A DNA stretch of 64,000 nt from Erythrobasidium yunnanense (GCA_001600175.1 BCJC01000001.1:1444065-1508064); one strand, 5' to 3'. Counted from the stretch's first letter, positions 23,037 to 35,814 are shown. The notes: a model not told the origin generated them from the letters alone. A program made the numbers and translations.

Positions 23037-26000
23037 CTACAATTCATCAAGCAGTACTCCCGCATTATGCCTGACCAGCGCATCCGGGTCTGTATCTCTT
23101 ACATAGCCCACAACGGCTCCCAACCTCCTCGCCGTTCGTGAATGCACGACTTGTACATCACCTTTCTCTTGCATCGCCCTCACCAGCAGCGTAAGGAAGA
23201 GTATAGCACCTCTTCTCAAAGACGGATGAGTGCTTGCACATTCGAGCGGGTCGAGCGTCTCTTCTACTTTATTGCGTTCTTCAATCAGAATAGGGCGGTA
23301 GGTGTTCTTGGAAGATGATTCAATGGATAGGAGATCGAGACACGCTTCGATGAGCGTGTTGATTTCGGAGAGAAGAGCTAAGGGAGCAGACTCGGCGTAG
23401 GTCGCTAGTATAGTCAGAGCTGAGGAACGTAGAGCGACTGGAAGATCTGAAGCGCGCATGGTATGCAGTAAAGAAGGAAGGAGTATATCCACTGATCAAA
23501 ATCATCAACATACGCCCACACACCTCTTGCAGATCGGACTTACCATAGACAGCCAGCGCATCCCCGCTCTGCTGTACGACCTGATTTATCGTCTCTGCGA
23601 TCCGGAGTCTCTTATCCAGTTCTCTTTGTCCCTTCTCGCCCTCGCCTATATCTTTGCCTTGCGAAATATAGATCTCCACCAGCTTCCTAACGACACTCCT
23701 TCCATATCCACTAGCGAGGGCCGCTAGTCCCTGTACTGCATTCAAGTAGATGAACGAATCTTCATCTTGTATAGACTGGACGAAGATATCCAGTATACCA
23801 GGCAGGAGTGCGACATCAGTCGACAAGAATGCGGATTTTGACGAGATGAGCGAGCGAAGGAGGGATAGACCCTGTGCGCGGATCGGCAGAAGTGGATCTT
23901 GGAGTAGTTTCAAAGCTTCTTGGTATGTCCTGCGAGACGGAGAGTAGATATCCTCCTGCTGTTTGCCATTTATTGTTGGTGAGGATGTCGAATTTGAGGC
24001 TAGGCGCCGACTTGTCAGAACTATCTTTGCACTCCGAGCTAGCTCAGCAGCTGTCGGAGAGGCAGTCTCGACGAGTGCGTCCAGCTTGAGCGATATGCCA
24101 TGCAGAAGGGGCGTGTTATCGAAGTCCAAAGTATCGTTACCTTTGAGCGCAAAGTGTCAGCAAGTACAATCTTGCGATTCAGGCGATGACTCACCCTCCA
24201 GTATTGACAAAAGTAACGTCAGGCCCGTAATGATCAGTTCTTCTCTTTTCGCCAAGCCCAGCATCTCCGGCAGTGCATCCGGATCCTCCTCATCGTGCTC
24301 ACTCTCTGCTTCTTCCTCGCTGTCGACTTCCACAATTTTAAGATCCTTCATGCTCAATCCTCCATTTTTCTCCTTCTGCTTGCCCGACTTCTTCTCGCTC
24401 ATCCCTCTTGAATGCTCTTTCGCACTATCTTTCTCCAAAGCTTTCGCACTATCTTTCTCCAAAGCCAGATCGACACATGCCAGCATCTTCCTCGGTTCCT
24501 TCACCACCTCTTCAGGTCCAAATCTATCGATGATACCCAATATCAACTGCAATCGCAACACTATCTTTTTCTGGATCGAGAATGCGGATTCGCCAGTCAA
24601 GTAAGAGGGAGGAAGTTTCGCGCTTGCTTGGAGAAGACGCATCTCGTCTAGCCAGAGCAGGAGGAGGGTGCTTGATAGACCTGATCGGGCGAGGTCGTGC
24701 AGATACTCGATTATATGCTCGGGGTTTGGGCGGATAAGCGTTAGGTTGTCATCATCTACATCGTGCTCTTCGTCTAGAGGATGTACTTCATCATCGTCCA
24801 AAAGGAACTTCGAAGTCGAAGGATTTGGGCTCGCAATGAGCACTCCCACGTTCTCTTTCGCAGTGGAAGTAGAACGCGGCGCGATTCCCCCGCTCTCCGT
24901 TCTTTTCCACTTCCACTCCGCCGCCCGTTCCACCACCTTTCGCAGTCCATCCGCCACTTCGTCCACACTCAGGCTTCTTCCCCATGTCTTTAGTATATTC
25001 TCTATACTTTCTCGTAGTATAGGATCGCCTTTCGTGTCTTTTACGAAGAACCACGCGCTAAATAATTTAGTGATGAGAGAAGGGTGCAGGATGAAAGCGT
25101 AGTTCGTAGGACTCGGATCCATATGCGAGATAAGCGTAGTGAGAAGCTCTAGTTGGCCTTCAATATCCGTCTCTTGCTCTGGCATAGAGGAAAGGGAGAA
25201 ATGCGGAAGGACGTATTTCGTTACTGCTTGAGGTGCGGTGGAAATAAGGCGCGAGATGCAGAAACATAGTGCGCGGATATAGGATGAAGGCGCAGGTTGG
25301 CCTACTATAGGAGGCTGTATGAGGAAGACTATCCTAGGTAGGACAATGGAGAAGTAGGCCTGTCAGATAGCGTCAACATTGACTGTCTAGTCCGAAAGGA
25401 TATAGAATGCTTACATCGGCATCCATCCCGCTCGGCGGAGTAGACAACACCTTCGCAATCTGTTCCAATTGCGTGATCTGCAGCTCTTTCATACCCATCC
25501 ACACTCCATCAGCCGGTTCTCATTCTCCCATCTCTACGCCTCGATGCGACTCACCGCTCTCCGATCTTCCCAGAAGCACGTTCAACAATCCCAAAATACC
25601 TCCCTTTCTCAGTAATTGTTTTGAAAGCAGCGAAGATAGTATCGGGGCTAGCCATACTTGTGATGCTTTGGAAGAGCCTCGTTGGACAGCTAAGAGCGCG
25701 AGGAGGGTAGCTAGTGAAGTAGATGGGTTCGTGCTGTCGTGGAGACCAATTAGATGGAGTGCCACACTGTGATAGAAGGAAGGATGGACGTACAGAGTCA
25801 GTATGTTCTCGAGAGCTTCATCATATTTCGACTCGGAGCCTTCTGCCGAGAGGCTGTGCGAGAGATACAGAAGCGCCGCGAGTGTATGTAGCATAAGACC
25901 AGGAAGAACCAGAGCTCTTATTTGCTTTGCTCCTCTTGCACCTATCCCTTCATTGGCTATCTTGGCCTGCACTAGAATCCTGACAATCTCGCCAACCATC

Positions 26001-26557
26001 TCCCTTAGCACTTCTCCCTCATTCTCACCGTCTTCCTCTTCCTCAGAAGTGATTTCAGCGATCTTTTGCACTGTGTCGGCTTTGTCCTGCATGTCAGGCG
26101 GCAGTATACCGCCCGGCAACAGGATCCCAATACCCCATCGCGCAATCAGACCACATAGAATGGTAATAGTCTTGCTATCTTTCAATCCATAGAGCGGCGC
26201 TTCATGTCCTTCTTCTCCCTCAGCATTCGGAGAAGACCTCTCAAGGTCTGAAAGAAGTCCCAGAGCGCTCAACGCCAGTCTTGCGGAAGCCAGCTTGCTC
26301 CGCTCCTCATTCCCAGATCCTCTGTATGTTGAGGAGATGCGAGAAAGCCATCCATCTCGTCTTGCAATTTCATTGAAACCGGCAATTCGCTGGTTCAGAA
26401 GCTTGCATAGCGGAGTGACTGTCGCATCATTTGGAATGGGTGATGTAGATGGTGGTGGTTTGGTCTGTCCTGCTAGGATACTGCATGCGTCGAGGAGGGA
26501 ACGTAATTGATCTGGCATGCAATGTGGTGGGTAGAAAGACAAAGCCAAAAGATACAT
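23037..26557 (-). CDS. RTP1: TANGO6 / Rtp1 family, RNA polymerase II assembly factor
   Basis: Rtp1 in yeast helps assemble RNA polymerase II and bring it to the nucleus; the animal relative is TANGO6. Minus-strand exons 26557-25555, 25485-25415, 25359-24195, 24140-23544 and 23491-23037 join in phase to 1,096 residues, almost the length of human TANGO6. The HEAT-like C-terminal region carries the family's marks: PIRAQGLSLLRSLI, then DEDSFIYLNAVQGLAALA, and RIAETINQVVQQSGDALA, followed by the last conserved block with RSSALTILATYAESAP. The middle has a Lys/Glu-rich linker. An internal start at ATG 26518 (MPDQLRSLLD) is also plausible. Confidence 0.85.
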
Positions 26558-26645
26558 TTCGATGATGACAGATGCCTAACAACAACAGTATTGAAAGCAC
26601 TGCAATGCGTATATAACGATGTCGAGAGAAAGCGAGATTGTAAAA

Positions 26646-27913
26646 TCACGCCTTGTCTTGCTTGCTCTTGTCTGAGATACTATAATTCCCGTATTTCTTC
26701 TCCCTGTATCCCAAAGCACATCAGCGTCTCCTCTTCCTCCCCTATCTTTAAACAACTGATGCACTCACGGATCAAACATCTCCCACCTGGAGCTCGGAAA
26801 CACATGTTTATTCCTATTATACCACCCCCTTTCAACAATTTTCCCCGCGTGAGACTCATTCTTCTCTTTCGTAGCGTCGTGTGTTAGACGAACATCGTCG
26901 TGCGCGTCGAAGTTGAATAAAGGCCCGCTCTTTCCGCGCGCTTTGGAGACGATGAAGTCGTAGAAGGTGTAGTGCTGCAAATGCGAGCGAGTGCAGCGAG
27001 CGAGCATTAGTGAAGAAGAATGGGAGGAGAGATGAGGAGGGGATCGGCGTACATGCGGTATGATGAGGTCCTCTTTCTGCGAGCGCCATGAACAAGATTA
27101 GGAAATGAGACGAAGGAGAATGGAAGACGTGACCCACGATATACATCAGGTTATCCACACTCGTCTGTCTGAGTTCATTAAACTCTGCTCTTGCCTTCTC
27201 CAAGAACCCCGCAATCGTATCCCCCTTCTTACACGTAACTACTGTTCTATGCCCTGATCCATCCCAGTATGAACACACTATATCTATATCTTGCTTCTTG
27301 AGCTCTTCCTGATCTTTTAAATACTGTTGACGAAGCTCCTCTCGGACTAAGCGTTCCTTCTCTTCTCTCTCCCTGTCGGGTAGGAAGGAGGTGTCAACTG
27401 TTGGATTCTTGCCGAACTTTGCGCGCTTGGCTGTGAGTACAGAGGGGTAAGGAGAGTGTTAGGAGGGTGTGCGAACGTGGATTGGGAGGTTTTAGAGGGC
27501 ATACCATCAGCTATCGCGGCGGCATCATCAGTTTCAGCTTCTTCTTGTTCTTCATCCCCAAAGCTGAGAGTCTTCAATCTATCCTTTGCCAGTTTGTTCT
27601 TCTTTCTCTTCTTAGTTTGCTGTAGTGCATCTTCTTTGAGTTCGTTTGTCCTTGCTGCTTTCCTTCTATTCTCCTCCTCCAGTTCCTCCCTTAGCCGTTT
27701 AAAGTCTTCAGCGTGTACCAATCCTACAGTGCTCTTCTTGAGTCTATCCTCCATCCCTTCTGTGACCTTGACGAATCTCGCTTCAGATGTGGGATCTGCA
27801 TTGTTGTTGGCATTGCTGATGGTTGCCCTCTGTGCTGCATACTCTGCCATCATCTCACTGCGCTTACGCTCCAACGCTGCCTGTCGCTGCTTCTCAGAGG
27901 CAGAAGTCGACAT
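26646..27913 (-). CDS. FAM50 / XAP5 family nuclear protein
   Basis: XAP5 proteins are nuclear and linked to spliceosomes and gene control in other eukaryotes. Minus-strand exons 27913-27505, 27430-27138, 27076-27053, 26974-26769 and 26703-26646 join in phase to 329 residues (human FAM50A has 339). The N-terminal coiled region contains [20 protein letters not shown]. The conserved core follows, with [19 protein letters not shown], then [15 protein letters not shown] and [14 protein letters not shown]. The C-terminal XAP5 block has [20 protein letters not shown] and [20 protein letters not shown]. One exon is 24 nt. The start is the ATG before STSASEKQ. The gene is divergent from the uS13m gene, 76 bases apart. 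Confidence 0.94.
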
Positions 27914-27989
27914 GGTAGATGATTGATATTGGTGGTAACCCAAGCCGTGATTTGGGATTGCTCCTTGCTTCTTCTCCCATCAATCCACG

Positions 27990-28704
27990 ATGATTCTCCT
28001 AGGAGTCAACTTGCCAGACACAAAGCTGGTCAAGGTGAATACAACACACAGTAGATACATTCATTGATTGTTGCTGACGGATCTCTCTAGATTGCTCTCA
28101 CGAGCTTCCATGGGATAGGACATTCCACATCCAAACTCATCTGCGCAAGGCTACACTTACACGACAGAATGGCAATATCCCAACTCAGCGAACCTCAGAT
28201 AAACGCATTGACATCCCTCTTATCGGCGCCCGGGCAGTTTATGGCCAGCGCATCTTCTACATCTTCCACCTCAACTTCCTCCTCTTCTTCTTCATCAAGT
28301 ATAGCGAGTATAGCCACTATATCACCCACACAAGCAGCAAGAGAGCATGCACGGTTATCAAACTTGCTCATAGAGACAGATCTGAGGAAAAAAGTCAGGG
28401 AAAATATAGCACACCACAGAACAGTGGGGACGTATAAAGGGAGAAGACATGCAATGGGCTTGACTGTAAGAGGGCAGAGAACAGTACGTCGGCAATATCT
28501 CTCTTCCTTTCACACGGCGGCAATGCAGTGCTGATGTTACGATCTCTCTCTTGAACTGACTAACAGAAAACGAATGCGAAGATGGCTAGGAGGTTGAATA
28601 GGGTAGAGAGAAAGGCGTATAGCACGTTGGTAGATAGACAAGGGCGCGAAGGAAGAGAAGGGAGAGAAGGGAGAGAAGGGAGAGAAGGGCAAGGGCGGAG
28701 GTGA
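27990..28704 (+). CDS. SWS2: Mitochondrial small ribosomal subunit protein uS13m
   Basis: uS13m sits in the head of the mitochondrial small ribosomal subunit and contacts the tRNA region. Exons 27990-28034, 28091-28483 and 28567-28704 join in phase to 191 residues. The family's helix-two-turn part appears as VNLPDTKLVKIALTSFHGIG, followed by SKLICARLHLHD. The RNA-binding C-terminal part is RENIAHHRTVGTYKGRRHAM then GLTVRGQRT. A Ser/Thr run of about 30 residues (near residues 50-85) is inserted between the two halves. The C-terminus ends in repeated Gly-Arg-Glu units encoded by a 9-bp tandem repeat. The family identity is clear; the insert and the tail are unusual. Confidence 0.92.
28648..28687 (+). 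repeat. 9-bp tandem repeat coding Gly-Arg-Glu
   Basis: The unit ggagagaag occurs three times perfectly at 28661-28687, with degenerate copies just before. It lies inside the last exon of the uS13m gene and keeps its frame, so changes in copy number alter only the length of the basic/acidic tail. Confidence 0.85.
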
Positions 28705-29114
28705 GAGCAACACGCCGCGTATAATTGCACGTGGACTATGCTAATGCAATTAAACCGATAGTATGACACCCTCAGATACCTTCTACACCCTCCGCCATCG
28801 ATTCCGCTCACCGGGATGCTCGCTGTTGTCACAATAATCAGAACTCGCATTGCACTTCTGCAGCTTCCAGCCGCAGTCAGTCCATCGGCTATTCCATCGC
28901 GTTCTGCCGCTCTTCCAGACCTCCACTTCCGCGGAGGTGTACTTGGCGAACCCTGGAAGATACCTGACTGACGTCTGACTGACTTTCCGGCGCAGGGTAT
29001 AAAAGCACTAGAAGTGCTCAAGCTCGCTCTTCTCTTTCGTTCTTCCCAACCTATATCACAGCTCAAACCTCACGCACTAGATCAATCCCTAAAACGCTTA
29101 CTTCATATCATATC
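28705..29114. promoter_or_regulatory. Promoter region of the CCCH gene
   Basis: The stretch contains a consensus TATA box (TATAAAAG at 28998-29005) about 110 bases before the ATG at 29115, followed by a C/T-rich tract (29028-29056) typical of fungal transcription starts. A long minus-strand frame across it looks like a shadow. Confidence 0.5.
28998..29005 (+). promoter_or_regulatory. TATA box of the CCCH zinc-finger gene
   Basis: TATAAAAG fits the consensus exactly and sits at a normal fungal distance from the start codon, with a pyrimidine-rich stretch after it. It is the clearest core-promoter element I found in the window, which suggests this gene is regulated rather than constitutive. 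Confidence 0.6.
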
Positions 29115-30236
29115 ATGTCGTCAACATCCCTCCACTCCTCTCCCCATTCTTCCAACGACAACTATTCAGATGCTTCTTCAGTCTCCAGTACTCGATCTGC
29201 CATCAAGCCCACTACGCCTATCAGTGTTTCATCTCCCAGCCGTGCTGTCGCTTTTGCAGAGCATGAGCAAAGAGAAAGTGGTCAGCATGTAGGCTGGAAG
29301 ATTACATCTTCTGGCATCATGTCGGACAACGATCAAGATGTACATGCACCTATGCGCTACCCTCCTAGAGTCACCGCTGGTATCGAGCCGGCCAACGCTT
29401 TCACTCATAGTAAGTCAGCTACCGTATACCTGCTCAAGTAGTCACGGACGATTTGATACGTCCGCTTCTAGTTGTCGCAGGCATCTCTGAGAAGTCAGGC
29501 GCTGCAGAAGCTGTAGTGCTTGGCTGTACCCAATTCATCAAGACTGGAGAATGCGCATACGGCGACGCATGCAAATACAGCCACGCCCTGCTCTCCTCTC
29601 CCTCCTGCTCTCCCACATCCACTCAAGGACCTGAGCACAAGCACAATCAGCGAGACCTTATCGCCCAAGCCCTCGAACACTCTGATGGAGTTGACTATCC
29701 CACTATTCCACAAGAAGCCAAACGCGCCATCGACCACCAGCTCAGGAAGACAAAGATGTGTCATGCTTTCAATAAAGGGAAATGCGACTATGGCTATGCC
29801 TGTCGGTTCGCGCACATTGCTGGACATGATGCTTATCAGATCCTGAGTAAGTCTACATCTTCTCGTCATACCTATAGTACTTACTGCGAGCAAGGATGAA
29901 GAGCTGATGGGTATTGATTGTATAGGTAAAGCCAATTCAGCCAAGAATTGCCCTTTCCAACTCGTCCTCGGGACATGCTCTACGAAAGGCAAAGGCTGCT
30001 ATTTCAAGCATACTCCCGTCAAGCGCAACAAGATTGTCAAGGGCAAGATCAACAAGAACACTGCTCCTAAAGCTTATCAGGCTCATATCGGTAAGCGTGT
30101 CGAAGAAGGACAGATTGCCCCCGGTGGATCGAGATCTGGAGCAAGCGAGCAGGAAGATGGGGAGTTTGAGAGGGAGATCAATGATCTGATTGATCTCGGG
30201 GAGGGATTGAGAGATGTTTACGTCAGTCGTGAGTAG
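29115..30236 (+). CDS. Triple CCCH zinc-finger protein
   Basis: Exons 29115-29409, 29472-29846 and 29926-30236 join in phase to 326 residues. Three CCCH fingers are visible: CTQFIKTGECAYGDACKYSH (C-x8-C-x5-C-x3-H), CHAFNKGKCDYGYACRFAH (C-x7-C-x5-C-x3-H), and CPFQLVLGTCSTKGKGCYFKH without its last residue spelled here (C-x8-C-x6-C-x3-H). Such fingers usually bind single-stranded RNA, so a role in mRNA processing or decay is likely. The first 95 residues are Ser-rich and the last 100 are Lys-rich then acidic. The gene has a TATA box upstream. I cannot assign it to a named subfamily. Confidence 0.85.
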
Positions 30237-30412
30237 GAGAATTTGGCGAAGTGAAGCCGAATGCAGTCTACAAACATATCGAGTCCAGCTAGCTCCTCTC
30301 TCTTTGTAATATCTCATGTATCTCACTACTACTGAAGCTCTGATATCGCTGTCTTCTTGCTAGACATATCGTGGTCTTGTTTCTTTCATCTTACTCTTCT
30401 CGTCACCTCGTC

Positions 30413-31752
30413 ATGGCATCTTCTTCCCAAGCTGTTTCTTCGCCCTCCAAGAAGGTCAAGAAGCACAAGAAGCTGCACCACAAAGCCGATAAAGGGAAAG
30501 AGAAACACCGTCAGACCGACGAAGACTTCGAAGAAAATGCAGAATTTGGCGCAACGATGACCGAGAACTTGGGAGGACATGGCAGCAGCAGCAGCAGTGA
30601 TTTTGTGATTGTTCAATCTGTCATGCGCCTCCCCCTCGCGCCCGTCTTTGCGGAAGATCCATTCGAAGGTGTCCGTCAAGCTCTGGAAAGCTGGATAATG
30701 CGGTGGGCCGGGCAACTATTCACGACATCTTCAAACTGTAGTTCTGATTGTGATTTCTATCAAGATACCTTACTTCCATCGACGCTGTGTTGTTGACGAT
30801 ATCATGGCCTCCGACACTCTTGGAAGAAAATGCACCTTTGACACCTAGTAGCGCGTTTGCAATGGCGCGAGTGCGCTGGCAAGGCGTAGCATTCCGTCCT
30901 CAAATAGCCAGTACATCCAGTGCGCCCGCTTTCCCTCTCACTCTCCTCACGAGCCAAGATAAACTGATCAATTGCATATGTAGGCGGCAAGCTCTCATTA
31001 GCTACCCCATCAGTCGTCTCTCTACTACTGCATAATCTATTCAACGCCTCGATAGCTGCAGAACATATTCCTCCGGAATACGAATGGGATCCCGAAGCTA
31101 TTCTTCCATACTCATTAGCACCTCCACCTATAGCGGGCAGTAAAGCAGCGACTGCAAAGGAGTCTATACAAGCTAGAGATGAGCGGCAACAGCATGTGCA
31201 AGAAGAGGAGGAAGAAGAGAAACACCGGGACCAAAATGAGGAGAAGGAGGCTGCTGAGAATGCTGAAAAGACAATCAAGGATGGAGAGGAGGAAGAAGAG
31301 GAGCAGCATGAACCGATCGAATACGAGGATGCAGTGGAAGAACAAATAGAGGCGGAAGAACAAGAAGAAGAGCAGTATCGGACGGAAAGAGGGTGTTGGG
31401 TGAACAAAGCGACTCGAGAACCGCTAGGAGGAAACGATGGAATCATATCTTTCACGGTCATTGGGTGAGCATCTCTTTCCGCGTCATACCCGCCTTTTTC
31501 AGACCATGCTCATTAACCATCTGTCTCGTCAGCTTAACGATAGCGAACTCGATGATCTCGGTGCATGGCTCGCTACTTCCTGACCCAACAGTCGTCTTCG
31601 CACGCAAAGAGCAGGAGAAGAATGAGCGGATAGCAGAGAAAGCAGCTGGACAGACAAGAAGTACCACTGCTGCGGGAGACGACGATAGCGCAAATATGGC
31701 AGCCGCGAACAATACTACCGCTTCGGCCAAGAAACGCAAGAGGAATCAATGA
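30413..31752 (+). CDS. RPA43: RNA polymerase I subunit A43 (Rpa43)
   Basis: Rpa43 is part of the stalk of RNA polymerase I in the nucleolus and docks Rrn3. Exons 30413-30702, 30765-30910, 30984-31464 and 31533-31752 join in phase to 378 residues. The N-terminal Lys-rich stretch is followed by the Rpb7-like part: MRLPLAPVFAEDPFEGVRQA, then YLTSIDAVLLTISWP. The OB-fold part has VRWQGVAFRPQI, joined by splicing to GKLSLATPSVVSLLLHNLFN. A Glu-rich block of about 80 residues (near 200-290) interrupts the OB fold before WVNKATREPLGG and the strand LTIANSMISVHGSLLPDP. The C-terminus is basic (AKKRKRNQ). Confidence 0.88.
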
Positions 31753-31908
31753 AAGGCATTCGAATGCTCCGTTATGCTGTGCAGAGGGGACGAATCTGAT
31801 AATCTTATTGTTAAGCATGCTATGGGTGTCTAATGACGATGTAGTAGTACGACAACTCGTTATAGAAACATGCTAGATCATTAGAATGTTACGATGGCAA
31901 TGGGATTG

Positions 31909-34900
31909 CTAGATAGCCCCATCCCGCATGGTTGGCTTTCTGCCCAAGTAGCTAGCAGAAACGCTTCGCGGACCCATCCAACCATCACCATTCTCGTTCC
32001 GCTCCTGATAGCTAGAAGACTGAAGACCGCCTCTGCTTGCCCACGCTCCTAGATTTGCTAAGAGACCTCCAGAACCACTTGCAGTGTTCGCTGGACCAGG
32101 ACTTCTGGAAAGAGGTGAGGTGCCGAGGGCTGACGGATCAGGTAGTAGATGACGTTGTGGAGAAGAAGAGGAGGTTCCGCCTATAGTCACAGGGGCACTC
32201 GATTTGCGAGGTGATCTAGCGGGCCGTCTAGGTGATATTGACGGAGGCGGCTCTTCCACAGTAGGCGATGGCGATGGTGATGCTCCATCAAGAGTCGAGA
32301 CTGTCTTTACGATGTTTTCTGACAGTTTGCGCACGCCCAATATAGATGGTCGGGTATTGGTCGCTAGAGTAGCGCGTATCGTGCCATCCGCTTGATAAGC
32401 TGGTGAAGCAGCTTGGTCCGCCTTCGAGCCAGACGTAGAAGAAAGTGCAAGACCAGCAGGCGTAAGTAGTCGACTTGCAGGATTGGCGTGCGACATGAAG
32501 GTCGAATGAATACTTGAATCCGAAAGACCTCGAGGGCGTAATGTCCGCTCTAGGAGATTCGGGCGGAAGTCATCTTCGTCTAGATTGGCGGCGGTGTTGT
32601 CTATGACCGCATCGACGTTTTGTGTGAGGACTTGCTGGCGGTAGGAGGATGCTCTGGTCTGGCGGGAAGGTGGAGCGCCTTTCCTTCCTCCAGGTAGGCC
32701 GCCCCATGAATTTTCAGATGGTGAGACAGCACCACTTCCACCTGCAAAGATGCTGCTCAACTGATTGCGAGAGTCTCCGCTGCGCGCGTTAGAGACATTG
32801 CCGCTAGCGGATCTTCCGATACTGTTCTGATATGCTCCTGCAAGACCTCTATCTCCTCCTTGAGGCATGACAGACACTTGACGACGTATCCCGCCTTGTC
32901 CTCCAAACTCGACATTCACAGTCGCAGCAGCCAGTGCGCTCGATGCGCCCAGTTTGGGCACCGGTCTTGAGGAGGATCTAGAAGGTCCAACCTGAGGTCG
33001 CGCTTTCGGCTGAGACTGCTTGCTCTGAGCAGCAGAAGCGTCTGTTTGACCGTAGAAGAGCCGTGAGAGGGGTGCAAGAAGGGCTGCAGCGCCAGTACTT
33101 CGCTCAGCCTGCCACGTAGGTGTAGTACCTAGGAGATCGCTTGTCGACGGCATGCTCTCGAGCTCTCGGAGTTTATTGGCGAGCTGTGGTTCTAGCTCAA
33201 CGCGATTGACAATAGCGCGCAACCGGCCAAGCTCGTGCAAGATGTCCCTGAAGAGCTTCACCAATGTGACGAAGTCACGTCGCGCTAGCAAGCTTTCGGA
33301 TGATAGATCTGCTTGAGATAGGCCAGACTCGCTTTGCAAAGCAGCGGTCTCCTGCTCTAGCACTTGGCGGAAATGGTTTCGAAGGCCCTCAATCTCGCCG
33401 AGCTGGAGAGAGGGCGACTCGTTAGCTTCAAATACGAGGTCGTCTGTGTCATACACCTACTATGTCTCGCATAGTCGACTTGGCCAGATGGCTAACATCG
33501 CCTGGCAGGTTCTGCTTCTTGAGTCGTTGTTCGAACGAGTTGATGTCTGCTCCCTTGATCTTGGTCAAGAGTCGCATGACATATTCGATGAGGGCGCCTA
33601 AAGCTATGGTCCTATTTCCTCTGACTATATCGCTTGGCAGCATACTGTGACTATGCAAAGCACCGAAGCTTTCCAAAGTTTCGTGATCAGAAGCAGCATC
33701 CGATGACAGAATGGAAGAAGTGTAGTGTTGTGGAAGTCGCGGTCTTGGTGGGCCCGAAGCCGATGGCTGCGAGAAGCTAGGCGATGGCTGTGGAAGGTCG
33801 TGGTTTTCTGTCTGTGTAGCCATTTCGCGTGTTTCTGCGGCAAGAGGAAGGATGCCTCTCCGATAGCGAGTTGGCGAAGAAGCTGATAGGCCTCCCTCGC
33901 CTTGGTGAGGTGGTTTAGCTGGGCTCGGTGCGATTTCCAGAATGGTAGGCCCTTCCACTATCGACTCATCGATCTCTCGGATATCTTCGTGGGCTGTAGG
34001 TAGTGATGGCGACATAACACCCGCTCCAAGAGAGGACGATAGGCTTCCGACAGACGTTCCCAGAGCCAGAGGACGTAGACTTGGTGAAGGTGCTCGCCCG
34101 CTGCCAAGTACTGGCGACACCGGTCGAGTACTATAATCGAATTCCAAATCCTGTCGTACGTATGAGCTGCTGACCATTGAGCTATAGAAGTGGAGGCTTA
34201 CCTCCAAACGCCTCTGCATCATATTCGACAGATCTACACTCATTGCACGACCTCCCAGCCTTCGCAACGCGGCCGAACCGGAAGCTGTTCTAGGCTGACT
34301 TCTTCTCCGCTGGCTGAGCTTGCTCGGACCAGGTTGGGACAATTGACCAAAGCTATTATGCGGAAGTGGGCGAATAGTGCCTGCTTCTTGCGAGAACCAG
34401 TCTGGCTGCCCAACAACGCTGGTCGGCGCTGTCGACGTGGAGTGCACAGTCTCCAAATCTGGACTGCGCATATTGTCGCTGAACGTCTCGCTGCCGGTCG
34501 TGCGACTTGCTTCATGATCCTCATCCAAACTTGCGAAAGGTGCTCGATCTGCTTGTTCCGTCTGTAGGGAATGGAGTTGGTCCCGAGACGAGTCTAGAAG
34601 ATCGTTCATCTGCTGCATGTCCCCTCGCATCGCCTCGTTCTCGCTTCGAAGATCCTCGATCAGCTTGACGAGTTCTTCGACATCGGGCTGTGTCTCGAAG
34701 CTTGTATTTGAGTCCAGCTATATATGTATATGTCAAATGCGAACTTGATGCTCAAATTAATCTGCTCACTGAATCCGACTGATGGCGAGCACTCATCGGC
34801 GAGGCTGCTATGGAGGTTTTGCCTCTGCGCGCATGCTGAGCCTTCTCTAGCTGTTGCGATATGCTTGTAAGGCGAGTTTCGTTGTCCGCTGTCAGTCAAA

Positions 34901-35560
34901 CGCGAGTAAGTAGCGTCCTTGCCAACGGGCCGGAACTACTCACACAATTTCGAGGAAGCTCGTTTGGCCCTCGTCTCTGCAGCTCGGGCTCTTCTTCGTT
35001 CACTCTCTAGCTCCTGCCGCAGTTGTTCCAGCTCTTCCTGTACATCGCGCTGATGGCCAGGCTTGACAGTTTCTGCACGACTAGCCAAGCGACGAATCGT
35101 CTTGCGATCATCTTCCAATGTGATGAGAAGCTGTCTATTTGAAGCCTCTGAAGCATCTAGATTTGCTTGTGCGCGTTCTGCTCGCTACAGGATGATTGCG
35201 ACGCGAATTGGCCCATTTCAGCGGCCATTCCGTATGCCGGTTCTGTCGACTTACCTTGATAAGTTGGGCATTCTCCTTGTACGACGACGCGAGCCTATCT
35301 AGTAGCTGACTAAGGCTTGTTTCGAGTTCATTGTTCTTGAGCTGCAACCGCTGCGTTTCGTCCACGAGGCTCTGCTGTTTCGAGAGCAACGCCAATCCGA
35401 GCTTCGCGCTTAGGAGCAGTCTGCTTTCCAAAGACGGCCCATCTTGCGTATCGCTGTTCGCGTGCTGGCTGAATCCAGCAAAGATCTCTTGCAATTGGTT
35501 CGGGGAGTCTAGCGCAGCCAGCAGCGATTTGGAGGACGCTGAAGCGGGCAGCGATGGCAT
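31909..35560 (-). CDS. Coiled-coil protein, function unknown
   Basis: Minus-strand exons 35560-35255, 35184-34944, 34888-34770, 34717-34202, 34150-33461 and 33402-31909 join in phase to 1,121 residues. Residues about 45-290 form a long coiled coil (LVDETQRLQLKNNELETSLS onward, with RAEQAQANLDASEA-like heptads). Ser/Pro-rich linkers follow. An ordered segment near 580-670 has ALGALIEYVMRLLTKIKGAD then LVKLFRDILHELGRLRAIVN. The C-terminal 400 residues are disordered. The layout suggests a cytoskeletal, polarity or spindle-pole scaffold, but I cannot name a family. The start is the ATG before PSLPASAS; an upstream exon is possible. Confidence 0.78.
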
Positions 35561-35814
35561 AGCATGGGTATCGCACAGTCTGGCAGGTCGATCTGCGTGT
35601 GAGAAGCGCGTGTGATAGCGAAAGATCTTATTGCACCATTTGGTTGGCAGCCAGGCCGAGAACGTCAAGACGGAACGACTTTACACGAAGTATGCTTGTC
35701 ATCATTGAGTCTATGCCTGCATTGTCACTACAACACCCTCTTACAGCGTACACTGCTTCTCGGCCGGGTGTATAATGAATGGTAAAGTACGTCTATGATG
35801 CTTAAAGAGGGTCT

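Noticed and set aside
28560-29066. A minus-strand frame of 168 codons
   Set aside because: It covers the uS13m repeat exon and the promoter of the CCCH gene, where a TATA box and C/T tract explain the sequence better.
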